Origin: Spirochaetota bacterium
GTDB taxonomy: Bacteria > Spirochaetota > Spirochaetia > DSM-27196 > PWMO01
Length of the DNA: 13,384 bases
Assembly: GCA_009908925.1 (NCBI GenBank)
Contig: JAAAOH010000348.1
Location: forward strand, 1 to 13,384
Direction: 5' to 3'
Under the pieces are notes generated by a model. That model saw only the letters and a list, made by a program, of their open reading frames with translations, ran no database searches and was not told the origin of the DNA. The translations under genes were made by a program, and so were the position numbers. This document shows, piece by piece, positions 6,920 through 13,384 of this stretch. The stretch's first letter is position 1. The number at the start of each line of letters is the position of its first letter.

Positions 6920-7421
6920 ACCACGCCGAAAGCAGCTCGATCGCCACACGCCGACCGAGCTCCGCGGAGCGACTGCCGCGTTCGCTGCGCCCGGAGCCGA
7001 ACTCGAATGGCGCAGAGCGGGTTCCTGCGGCAACGCGCTCTCCGGTTCCGACATCCCAGAGCTCGTAGTCCACGCGCATCGGCCGAACCGAAGAGTCGCC
7101 GTCGCGCTCGAACAGGAGGGCCAGCTGTACCACATAGGAGGCCCCACCCTCTCGTGCCGCCGTACGGACCGTGTAGCGTCGCTGTATGTCGGCGCCATCG
7201 AAGGGCTCGTAGTCACCGAGGTTGAACACAATGTGGCCGGCATCGAAGAAGGCTTCCATGATCCCGTCCTCGACGGCGGTCAGATGGTATCGCGAGGCGG
7301 CGAGATAATCATCGTCGGTAAAGCCGCTCTCATCACGCACCGATACCATCACCGTCTCGGAAAACCCGAATGCGGCCACGGTGAGCAGCAGGCTCAGGGC
7401 ATATATCACGCGCAGTCTCAC
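6918..7421 (-). CDS. Predicted secreted protein, family not recognised
   Basis: A 167-residue protein from a GTG start at 7421, chosen because GGAGG lies 7 nt upstream and the start places a signal peptide at the N terminus (VRLRVIYALSLLLTVAAFGFS, cleaved near SETVMVS). Longer starts to 7502 would bury the signal and cross the opposite gene's promoter. The mature part is soluble, with alternating beta-type stretches (TVMVSVRDESG, SYVVQLALLFERDG, RVDYELWDVGTGERV) and no Cys. Its layout is reminiscent of small periplasmic proteins that combine pieces of a stress or outer-membrane assembly factor, but I recognise no family. It is followed after a 55-bp gap by the SPOR protein on the same strand and is divergent from the antiterminator operon. 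Confidence 0.7.
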   Translation of the reverse strand: MRLRVIYALSLLLTVAAFGFSETVMVSVRDESGFTDDDYLAASRYHLTAVEDGIMEAFFDAGHIVFNLGDYEPFDGADIQRRYTVRTAAREGGASYVVQLALLFERDGDSSVRPMRVDYELWDVGTGERVAAGTRSAPFEFGSGRSERGSRSAELGRRVAIELLSAW

Positions 7422-7504
7422 AATTCTGCCTCCGTACAAATCCAGTCTCTTACACATCTTCGGCGACGACAAGGCTTCGGTTGAGGTGAGAGCGGGTTTC
7501 ATCG

Positions 7505-7510
7505 TAGAAT
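7505..7510 (+). promoter_or_regulatory. Sigma70-type promoter for the antiterminator/sugar/Mo-hydroxylase operon (-10 box)
   Basis: TAGAAT (7505-7510) matches five of six -10 consensus bases. An 18-nt spacer separates it from TTGAGG (7481-7486), four of six at -35. Transcription would start near 7517, leaving a leader of only about 23 nt before the ATG at 7540. No other promoter-like match was seen before the long coupled gene run that follows. Confidence 0.55.
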
Positions 7511-7512
7511 GC

Positions 7513-7528
7513 TCGCGCGCATGCGCGA
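7513..7528 (+). other. Short GC hairpin / 12-bp palindrome in the operon leader
   Basis: CGCGCATGCGCG (7516-7527) is a perfect 12-bp palindrome. The wider stretch can also fold as stem TCGCG, loop CGCATG, stem CGCGA (7513-7528). It lies around the predicted transcription start, directly ahead of a LoaP-like gene. LoaP-type factors are known to act through an RNA hairpin in the leader of their target operon, so this could be the loading element or a DNA operator. Function is inferred only from position. Confidence 0.35.
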
Positions 7529-7539
7529 CACCGACGCCG

Positions 7540-8082
7540 ATGAAATACTACGTAGTTCAGGTCGAGACAGGGAATGAGCACAAATTCGTTCGGATCGCCT
7601 CCCAACGGGTAGGTGAGGACATTCGGCGAGTGGTCTGGCCCCGGCGCCGTTTGAACATTCGCCGCGGCGGCAGGACACGAGAGGAGCTTGCCTCCATATT
7701 CCCCGGATACGTATTCATCGAGTCCGAGGAGCTCAGCGCTCAGGACTACTGGGCGATCCGTCGGGTCCCGGGGTTCTTTCGATTTCTCAAGAGCAACCAC
7801 AACGTACAGCCTCTTACCGAGCAGGATCAGAGGCTCCTTGTCCACTTTCTCTCATTCGGCGAAGTCGTCGACAAGTCGAAGGTCGTTTTCGGCGAGAACC
7901 AACGTATCGAAGTTCTCGAGGGACCCTTGAAAGGGCTTGAAGGACGGATCGTAAAGGTCGACAAACGAAAAGGGAGGGCAAAAGTGAAACTCGACATGTA
8001 TGATGAGTCCTTCCTCGTGGATTTCGGCTTCGAATCCATGCAACGACTACCCGGGCAAAACGCGGACGCACAAAAGGCATGA
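7540..8082 (+). CDS. loaP: NusG-paralogue transcription antitermination factor, LoaP-like
   Basis: Specialised NusG paralogue that would bind elongating RNA polymerase and let it read through terminators in a long operon. The protein has 180 residues from the ATG at 7540 (MKYYVVQVETGNEHKF), matching the start of the NGN domain; no clear Shine-Dalgarno precedes it. The NGN domain continues through SIFPGYVFIESEEL and VPGFFRFLKS. A C-terminal KOW domain (about 122-170) has GPLKGLEGRIVKVDKRKGRAKV then MYDESFLVDFGFE, the form usual in LoaP. The extra-acidic, short linker and the lack of housekeeping neighbours (secE, rplK) argue against NusG itself. Its stop overlaps the next start in ATGA, and downstream genes make sugar nucleotides, a common LoaP/UpxY/RfaH target class. 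The LoaP subfamily assignment is less certain than the NusG-family call. Confidence 0.8.
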   Translation: MKYYVVQVETGNEHKFVRIASQRVGEDIRRVVWPRRRLNIRRGGRTREELASIFPGYVFIESEELSAQDYWAIRRVPGFFRFLKSNHNVQPLTEQDQRLLVHFLSFGEVVDKSKVVFGENQRIEVLEGPLKGLEGRIVKVDKRKGRAKVKLDMYDESFLVDFGFESMQRLPGQNADAQKA

Positions 8083-9557
8083 CAGCTACGCGCAGGAATC
8101 GTATCTATATAATCGGCGCCGGGTTCGCCGGAATTTCCATCGCCCGCGATATCAGGGAAAAGAGGTTCCCTGCCGAGATCGTTGCATTCCTCGATGATGA
8201 TCGGGAGAAGATCGGGACGCGGATCGACGACGTGCCGGTCCTCGGCCCCATCGAGGCGGCCGCGAGCCTCGTAGAGAAGCGCCCGGCGGACGAGGCCCTC
8301 ATAGCCATCCCCAGCGCCTCGCACGAGAAGCTGCGGTCCATCTACGACATCCTCGAACGTGCAGGTTTCTCACGCATCCGCATCCTCCCCGGCATCTCCC
8401 AGATGATGGAGGGAGACGCCCACTTTATCCAGACACGGGAAGTCGACCCGCAGGACCTCCTCGGGCGCACGCCGGCGAAGATCGGCCTCAAGGAGAGCCT
8501 CTCCTACCTGCGGGGCAGACGTGTGCTCATCACCGGAGCCGGTGGCAGTATCGGCAGCGAGCTCTCGCGGCAGCTTCTCTCCGGAGGGGCCGAGCGGCTC
8601 TACCTCTTCGGACATGGCGAGAACAGCATTTACGAGATCGATCGTGAGCTACGCCTCCTGCAGGAAGAGGGCGTGGGCGAGCGCGCCACCATCGTTCCGG
8701 TGATCGGAGAGATACAGGACAGGGACTTCGTTCACTTCATCCTCGATCGGCTCAAGGCCGATGTCATCTTTCACACCGCAGCCTACAAGCACGTTCCGAT
8801 GGTGGAGGCCAACCCAGTCGTCGCGGTGAAGAACAACGTCTTTGGGACGCACAATCTGCTCGAAGGGGCGAAAGCCGCCGGTACGGAGCGCTTCGTGCTC
8901 GTTTCCACGGATAAGGTCGTCGAGCCGGTAAGCATCTACGGTGCCTCCAAGCGCATCGCAGAGGAGCTCGTCCTCTCTCAGCCCAACGGCAGGCAGCAGT
9001 ATATGGTGGTGCGCTTCGGGAACGTCCTCGGATCCCGGGGCAGCATTCTGCCCCTGTTTCAGAAGCAGATAGCGAAAGGCGGGCCGATCACCATCACGAG
9101 CCCCGCGGCGAAACGCTTCTTCATGACAATTCCGGAGGCGGCCTCCCTGGTTCTCAAGGCGGGAGGTGTCGGAAGTGGCGGCAATCTCTACCTCCTCGAC
9201 ATGGGAGATCCGATCGCGATTAAGGAGCTGGCCGAGCAGCTGGTCCGTTTCTACGGCTACGAGCCCGGGGAAGACATCCCCTTCAGCTACATCGGTATGC
9301 GGCCCGGGGAAAAGGAAGAGGAGTCGCTCTACGCCCGGGACGAGCACCCCGTGGACACCGAGTTCCCCCGGATCAAGCAGATCATTCGCGCGGACCGGAA
9401 CGGGCACGGCCTCCCGGCTCTGCTCGAGAGCCTTGCGCCGGTGTGCTTTTTCGACCGCAGGGCCCCGGATCAGTACCGTAACCGTCGGGAACTTCGCCGC
9501 ATTCTCTCGGAGTATGTCCCGACACTGAAGATACCCGAGCATGAGCCGCAGTACTGA
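8079..9557 (+). CDS. Soluble FlaA1/WbpM/CapD-family nucleotide-sugar 4,6-dehydratase
   Basis: Predicted NAD(P)-dependent SDR enzyme that dehydrates a UDP-N-acetylhexosamine to a 4-keto-6-deoxy sugar for glycan or glycoprotein assembly. The 492 residues comprise an N-terminal Rossmann-like, CoA-binding-type domain (IIGAGFAG, 11-18) and the catalytic SDR domain. The SDR part has GAGGSIGSE at 153-161, then FHTAAYKHVPMVE, VSTDK at 275-279 and SIYGASKR, with Tyr287 and Lys291. WbpM and other membrane-bound long relatives carry several N-terminal membrane helices and Met in place of this Tyr; here the helices are absent and the canonical Tyr is present. It starts in the ATGA overlap with the LoaP-like gene and its end overlaps the aminotransferase by 17 nt. 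Confidence 0.88.
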   Translation: MTATRRNRIYIIGAGFAGISIARDIREKRFPAEIVAFLDDDREKIGTRIDDVPVLGPIEAAASLVEKRPADEALIAIPSASHEKLRSIYDILERAGFSRIRILPGISQMMEGDAHFIQTREVDPQDLLGRTPAKIGLKESLSYLRGRRVLITGAGGSIGSELSRQLLSGGAERLYLFGHGENSIYEIDRELRLLQEEGVGERATIVPVIGEIQDRDFVHFILDRLKADVIFHTAAYKHVPMVEANPVVAVKNNVFGTHNLLEGAKAAGTERFVLVSTDKVVEPVSIYGASKRIAEELVLSQPNGRQQYMVVRFGNVLGSRGSILPLFQKQIAKGGPITITSPAAKRFFMTIPEAASLVLKAGGVGSGGNLYLLDMGDPIAIKELAEQLVRFYGYEPGEDIPFSYIGMRPGEKEEESLYARDEHPVDTEFPRIKQIIRADRNGHGLPALLESLAPVCFFDRRAPDQYRNRRELRRILSEYVPTLKIPEHEPQY

Positions 9558-10776
9558 CTTTGTTCCGTTCTCGAAACCGGATATCGGCCCCGCCGAGGAG
9601 GCCGCAGCGCTTCGCGTGCTTCGAAGCGGCTGGCTCACCACCGCCGGTGAAGCCCGCGCCTTCGAGGCGGAGTTCGCCGAGGCGGTCGGGAAACCGCACG
9701 CCCTCGCGGTGAGCTCGGCGACTGCGGGACTGCACCTCGCCCTCGAGGCTGTCGGGGTCGGCCCCGGCGACCTGGTTGCCATGAGCCCATACACCTTTGC
9801 TGCAACCGCCGAGGTCGTGCGATACCTCGGAGCCCATCCGCTCTTCGTCGACATCGAGGAGGATGGCTACAATATCGATCCCGAGCGCCTGGAGACCGCA
9901 ATTGCGAGCGTCGGGGAGCAGAGCGCAGCGGGTCGCCGCGGTGAGAGCGAACGCCCCCCCGGCCCGCCTCGGGGCCCCGTCCGCGCGGTCGTACCGGTGC
10001 ACGTCGCCGGCCGACCCTGCGACATGCCGCGTATCGGTGAGATAGCAGCGCGCGCTGGCGCCGCGGTGGTCTCGGACGCAGCCCATACCCTGCTCACCGC
10101 CGACGGCACCCCCGTCGGGGCGGAGGGCGATGCCGCGGCTTTCTCGTTCTATGCCACCAAGCCCATCACCACCGGCGAGGGTGGCATGGTGGTGACCGAC
10201 CGCGCCGACCTTGCCGAGCGCATGCGCGTGATGCGGCTCCACGGCATCGACCGCGACGTGTGGGACCGCTACACATCACAGCAGGCGGGGTGGGCCTACG
10301 CCGTCACCGAAGCCGGCTTCAAGTACAACATGCCCGATCTCGCAGCGGCAATCGGCAGGGTGCAGCTGGAGAAGGCGGGAGAGATGCAGGCTCGACGGCG
10401 TGAGATCGCCGAACGCTACCGGGCGGGCCTCGGCGATCTCGAGTGGCTGACGATGCCGTGCGATCACCCCCTCCACTGCTATCACCTCTTCATCCTGCAG
10501 CTCGACCTCGAGCGCCTTTCAATCGATCGCGACGGGCTCATCACCGAGATGCGCGAAGCGGGAATCGGAACCTCAGTTCACTTCATTCCGCTTCACGTGA
10601 TGCCGTACTACCGCAGGCTCTACGGTTACACCGAGCACAGTTTTCCGGTATCATGGAACAGGTTCGCTCGGGCGGTGAGCCTGCCGATCTATTCCGGCCT
10701 CACCGACGAGCAGGTGGACCGGGTCATCCATGCTCTGCGCGCCGTCGGCGAGCGCCACTCCCGGATAGCTCCATGA
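9541..10776 (+). CDS. DegT/DnrJ/EryC1/StrS-family PLP-dependent sugar aminotransferase
   Basis: Predicted to transaminate the 4-keto-6-deoxy sugar nucleotide made by the preceding dehydratase, as in PglE, PseC or WbpE-type steps. The protein has 411 residues. Seen: SSATAGLHLAL (about 60-70), SPYTFAATAE, the HVAGRPCDMPRI segment, SDAAHTL, and the cofactor lysine in SFYATKPITTGEGG (Lys207), followed by the family's KYNMPDLAAAIGRVQLEK and a C-terminal HFIPLHVMPYYRR. An unusual Gly/Pro/Arg-rich insert of about 20 residues (about 125-146), which includes a run of seven C in the DNA, precedes the conserved VVPVHV strand. The start is inside the preceding gene, and the stop overlaps the next ATG in ATGA. 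No strong ribosome site, so coupling is likely. Confidence 0.92.
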   Translation: MSRSTDFVPFSKPDIGPAEEAAALRVLRSGWLTTAGEARAFEAEFAEAVGKPHALAVSSATAGLHLALEAVGVGPGDLVAMSPYTFAATAEVVRYLGAHPLFVDIEEDGYNIDPERLETAIASVGEQSAAGRRGESERPPGPPRGPVRAVVPVHVAGRPCDMPRIGEIAARAGAAVVSDAAHTLLTADGTPVGAEGDAAAFSFYATKPITTGEGGMVVTDRADLAERMRVMRLHGIDRDVWDRYTSQQAGWAYAVTEAGFKYNMPDLAAAIGRVQLEKAGEMQARRREIAERYRAGLGDLEWLTMPCDHPLHCYHLFILQLDLERLSIDRDGLITEMREAGIGTSVHFIPLHVMPYYRRLYGYTEHSFPVSWNRFARAVSLPIYSGLTDEQVDRVIHALRAVGERHSRIAP

Positions 10777-12845
10777 CACACGAGTTCGTCACAGACATGT
10801 CTCTCCCCGACATGCTCCACTGCATTACCGTTCGCGCACGGTTCCCGCGGGGGCGTGTGCTCGGGATTCGAACGCCCGAGCTGCCGCGGGAGATTCGCCT
10901 GGTGACCGCAGCCGACATTCCCGGTAGCAACCGCGTGACGGTCGGGGACACCACGCTGCCGCTGCTCGCCGACGACTATGTGTCCTACCACGGGGAGCCC
11001 GTTGCCCTGCTTGTCGGTCCGGAGCTCGAGGACCTCGCCGTGCTGGTCGAGGACATCGAGCTCGACTACGAGCGAGAGGAGCCGGTGTTCGAGCCCGACG
11101 CCGACGACATAGACCATCGCGCGGCCCACCGCGAGCTCAGCCGCGGCGACACCAGCGGCGAGCTCGCGAATGCGTATCAGGTTGTACAGGGAGAGTATCG
11201 CACCGGCCCGCAGGAACACATGTACAGCGAGCCCCTTGCCGCAGTCGCCGGCTGGGAGGACGGCCTGCTCGCGATCTACACGGCCACGCAATGGATTCAC
11301 CATGTCCACAGGACCTGCAGGACGGTACTCGGAGGAGGACACCGGATTGCGGTCCGCGCAACCGCCCTCGGCGAGCACCTCGACGGCAAACTGTGGCATC
11401 CATCGCTGGTCGCCGCGCGAGCCGCCCTTGCCGCCCACGTAACCGGGCGCAGTGTACGCCTCTCCTATTCCGCGCCCGAAGACTTCCTCTACTCTTCCAA
11501 GCGGGCGCCGATGTTTGCCTCGTACTCGGCCGGGCTCGACGCGGAAGGCAACCTGCAGTGCCTGCAGATCCGGCTCGTATTCAACCTGGGCGCCTACCCC
11601 ATGTTCGCGCGGGAAATCGTGGATCGGGCGACGCATGCGGCCACCGGCGATTACCGCTGCGCGCACGTCACGGTGCGAACGACAGCCCTGCAGAGTAACC
11701 TACCCCCGCTGAACGCCCACGTGGGACTGGCCACGTCCCAGGTGCTGTTTGCGCTGGAGTCTCACGTTGCGCGAATCGCGGAGCTTGCGCAGGTTCCTCC
11801 CGACGCCTGGAAACGGGCGAATCTGCTAACCCGTGGCGACCGGTCGATCAACGGCATTACCCTGCCGCGCTCGGTGGACGCCGCCCGTCTTCTCGAGGAT
11901 GTGGTCGGGCGTTCGGACTTCTCGCGCAAACATGCGGCATACGAACTGCAGAAAAAGCGCCGGACCGACTTCGAAGCGCTGGAGAATCCCTCTCGCGGGA
12001 TCGGTCTCGCCTTTGCCTCTCAGGGCTCGGGGTTCATAGGGGCCGGGGAGAGTGAGTACGCGTCGAAGGTCCGGGTGAGACTGGAGACCGACGGCTCGGT
12101 GCACCTGAGATGCCCGGCCATGAACACCGACCGCCCGCTCGCACGATACTGGCGCAGTATGGCGGCGGAAATCCTTGCCGTGGCGCCCAACCACGTCACC
12201 TTCGACCCGATTGACTCCACGGTCATCCCGGATACGGGACCGCTTTTTCTGTCCCGTCACGTTGCCGTAATAACGCGGACCGTGGAAAGCTGCTGCAACG
12301 CCGTAGCCAAGAAGCGATTCCGTACATCCCTGCCGATCGAGGCGACGCGCTCCTACCGTCTGCCGCGGTCGCAACGGTGGAACGGGGAGACGTTCCGCGG
12401 GCGGCCGTTCGTCGAGCAGGCCTACGGAACGGCCGTTGTGGAGGTGGATGTAGATCCCATGACCCTTGCCGTGCGGGTACGGGCAATATGGATGAGTATC
12501 GACGGCGGACACATCATCGACCGGGCTGCTGCCGAGCAGTCCACCGAGCGAGGAATATTTCAGGCGCTCGGCTGGGCGGCCAGTGAGCAGATCGAGTATA
12601 CCGAAGGTACGATCCGTGTCGGTGACTACGAGCGCTACGGGCCGGACGCGCGGGCACAGAATCCCACCCTGTCCATCGCCTTTCCGCAGGTCGACCCAAA
12701 GGACCCACCGCGTGGGATCGGCGAGCTGGCCTTCAGCTGTGTCCCGGCGGCCTACGCGGCCGCGGTCAGCCAGGCGACAGGCAACTACCTGGATCGACTG
12801 CCGGTAACACCGGCGGTGCTCGATGCATATCTGGAGACATCATGA
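10773..12845 (+). CDS. Xanthine dehydrogenase-family molybdopterin-binding subunit, atypical
   Basis: Large subunit homologue of molybdenum hydroxylases, 690 residues from ATG 10773, which overlaps the aminotransferase stop in ATGA; an open frame extending back to 10443 lies inside that gene and is rejected. The N-terminal domain is canonical (LPDMLHCITVRARFP, TAADIPGSN, PLLADDYVSYHGEPVALL). The four-domain body follows, ending with RGIGELAFSC (Glu651), the position of the catalytic Glu. The cofactor motifs are degenerate: GGGFGGKE reads GEHLDGKL (200-207), AFRGFG reads AHVGLA (315-320), and GQG reads RPL (454-456). Its partners, a 2x[2Fe-2S] subunit and an FAD subunit, follow directly. The family assignment is firm, but the substrate is unknown and even molybdopterin binding is open to question. 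Confidence 0.87.
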   Translation: MTHEFVTDMSLPDMLHCITVRARFPRGRVLGIRTPELPREIRLVTAADIPGSNRVTVGDTTLPLLADDYVSYHGEPVALLVGPELEDLAVLVEDIELDYEREEPVFEPDADDIDHRAAHRELSRGDTSGELANAYQVVQGEYRTGPQEHMYSEPLAAVAGWEDGLLAIYTATQWIHHVHRTCRTVLGGGHRIAVRATALGEHLDGKLWHPSLVAARAALAAHVTGRSVRLSYSAPEDFLYSSKRAPMFASYSAGLDAEGNLQCLQIRLVFNLGAYPMFAREIVDRATHAATGDYRCAHVTVRTTALQSNLPPLNAHVGLATSQVLFALESHVARIAELAQVPPDAWKRANLLTRGDRSINGITLPRSVDAARLLEDVVGRSDFSRKHAAYELQKKRRTDFEALENPSRGIGLAFASQGSGFIGAGESEYASKVRVRLETDGSVHLRCPAMNTDRPLARYWRSMAAEILAVAPNHVTFDPIDSTVIPDTGPLFLSRHVAVITRTVESCCNAVAKKRFRTSLPIEATRSYRLPRSQRWNGETFRGRPFVEQAYGTAVVEVDVDPMTLAVRVRAIWMSIDGGHIIDRAAAEQSTERGIFQALGWAASEQIEYTEGTIRVGDYERYGPDARAQNPTLSIAFPQVDPKDPPRGIGELAFSCVPAAYAAAVSQATGNYLDRLPVTPAVLDAYLETS

Positions 12846-13354
12846 AGTGCAGCTTCATCCTCAACGGTGACGATGTATCGGTGCAGACGCCGCCGTCGAC
12901 CCTGCTCATAGACATCATCCGCGACGAGCTGAGACTCAAGGCAAGTCGTGCGGGCTGCCTGCAGGGCGAGTGCGGCTTCTGCACGGTGCTACTGGACAGC
13001 TCCCTGACGCTTGCCTGCATGGTGCCGGCCTTTCGGGCCCACCGCACCGAAGTAATCACCATCGAGGGATTCGAGCAGACGGATGATTACGGGGATATCG
13101 AACGGGGATTCGCGGATGCGGGGTTTGAGCCCTGTGGGTTCTGCCGCGCCGGGCGGGTGCTTACGACTCACGCCGTGCTGCTGGCAAACGCAACGCCAAC
13201 CGAGAGCGAGCTTCAAAGGGCGGCGGCCTCGATTCGCTGCAGATGCAGCTCCACCTCGCGATTCATAGACGGCATGCGCAACGCGGCGCAGCAACGAAGG
13301 GAGCGGGAGAATGCCCTCAAAGGCGAAACCGGTCTACGTATACTACCCGGATAA
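12842..13354 (+). CDS. Xanthine dehydrogenase-family 2x[2Fe-2S] iron-sulfur subunit
   Basis: Electron-transfer subunit of the molybdenum hydroxylase, 170 residues, starting in an ATGA overlap with the large subunit. The plant-ferredoxin-like domain has the first cluster ligands Cys39, Cys44, Cys47 and Cys59 (GCLQGECGFCTVLLD ... AC). The helical domain has the second set, Cys98, Cys101, Cys133 and Cys135 (PCGFCRAG ... CRC). All eight cysteines are present, so both clusters should form. Two conserved features are lost: the Gln before CGFC is Pro97, and the GN before CRC and the TGY after it read SIR and SST. In characterised relatives that Gln contacts molybdopterin. The last 20 residues (from about 148) are a charged extension. 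The gene end overlaps the FAD-subunit start by 44 nt. Confidence 0.9.
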   Translation: MKCSFILNGDDVSVQTPPSTLLIDIIRDELRLKASRAGCLQGECGFCTVLLDSSLTLACMVPAFRAHRTEVITIEGFEQTDDYGDIERGFADAGFEPCGFCRAGRVLTTHAVLLANATPTESELQRAAASIRCRCSSTSRFIDGMRNAAQQRRERENALKGETGLRILPG

Positions 13355-13384
13355 CCTGGGCGAGTTCCTGCAGCTCAGGCGGCG
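13311..13384 (+). CDS. FAD-binding subunit of the molybdenum hydroxylase (5' end only)
   Basis: Only 24 codons are in the window, MPSKAKPVYVYYPDNLGEFLQLRR. The pattern of a Pro-x-Asn/Ser-Leu-x-Glu segment followed by a Leu-rich helix is how CoxM/XdhB-type FAD subunits begin, and the position after the iron-sulfur subunit is the expected one. An AGGGAG (13298-13303) lies 7 nt before the ATG. The start sits 44 nt inside the preceding gene in a different frame. Without the downstream sequence the call rests mainly on context. Confidence 0.6.
   Translation, partial: MPSKAKPVYVYYPDNLGEFLQLRR

Noticed and set aside
7381..7539. N-terminal extension of the LoaP-like protein
   Set aside because: The NGN domain starts at MKYYVVQV (7540); the extension overlaps the start of the divergent gene and the proposed promoter and has no NusG-family similarity.
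8649..9854. Minus-strand open frame of 401 codons opposite the dehydratase and aminotransferase
   Set aside because: It spans the junction of two well-supported plus-strand genes and has no recognisable domain.
10443..10772. Upstream extension of the molybdopterin subunit
   Set aside because: It lies inside the aminotransferase in another frame and encodes Arg/His/Pro-rich sequence; the family N terminus fits the ATG at 10773.

Overview
The window is high-GC, densely packed bacterial DNA with no RNA genes, insertion sequences or CRISPR arrays that I can see. The gene style suggests a free-living spirochaete: an exported RlpA-like/SPOR protein, a small FliG-like protein behind an acyl-CoA synthetase, and a LoaP-type NusG paralogue. 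This taxonomic call is an inference and not firm.

Left part (1-5331) is lipid metabolism. The minus-strand operon accB-accC-accD encodes the biotin carrier, biotin carboxylase and carboxyltransferase beta subunit of acetyl-CoA carboxylase. Its genes overlap by 4 and 1 nt, and accD runs off the left edge. It diverges from a plus-strand operon: fabZ, an AMP-forming long-chain acyl-CoA synthetase, and a small FliG-like protein. The 159-bp divergent region holds a good sigma70-type promoter for acc, a weaker one for fabZ, and a 15-bp palindrome touching the fabZ -35 box. This could be a shared lipid-synthesis control point.

Middle part (5332-7539) has two minus-strand genes for exported proteins. 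One has a degenerate RlpA-like barrel, a long Pro/Glu/Ala linker and a C-terminal SPOR domain. The other is an unrecognised secreted protein. A GC-rich hairpin lies between them.

Right part (7505-13384) looks like one plus-strand operon. A promoter and short hairpin-containing leader precede a LoaP-like processive antiterminator. Next come a FlaA1/WbpM/CapD-family nucleotide-sugar dehydratase without membrane segments and a DegT/DnrJ/EryC1 PLP aminotransferase, a pair that typically makes an amino-deoxy sugar nucleotide. Joined by 4-nt overlaps are the three subunits of a xanthine-dehydrogenase-family enzyme: molybdopterin subunit, 2x[2Fe-2S] subunit and the start of the FAD subunit.

The strongest oddity is that the molybdopterin subunit keeps the family fold and the C-terminal GxGE glutamate but has lost the GGGFGGKE, AFRGFG and GQG cofactor/substrate motifs. 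The iron-sulfur subunit has lost the matching Gln (QCGFC to PCGFC) and the GN before its CRC motif. The enzyme may therefore have a rebuilt active site or none, and it sits in an antiterminator-led sugar-nucleotide operon. The biotin carboxylase also deviates at two active-site-proximal places.
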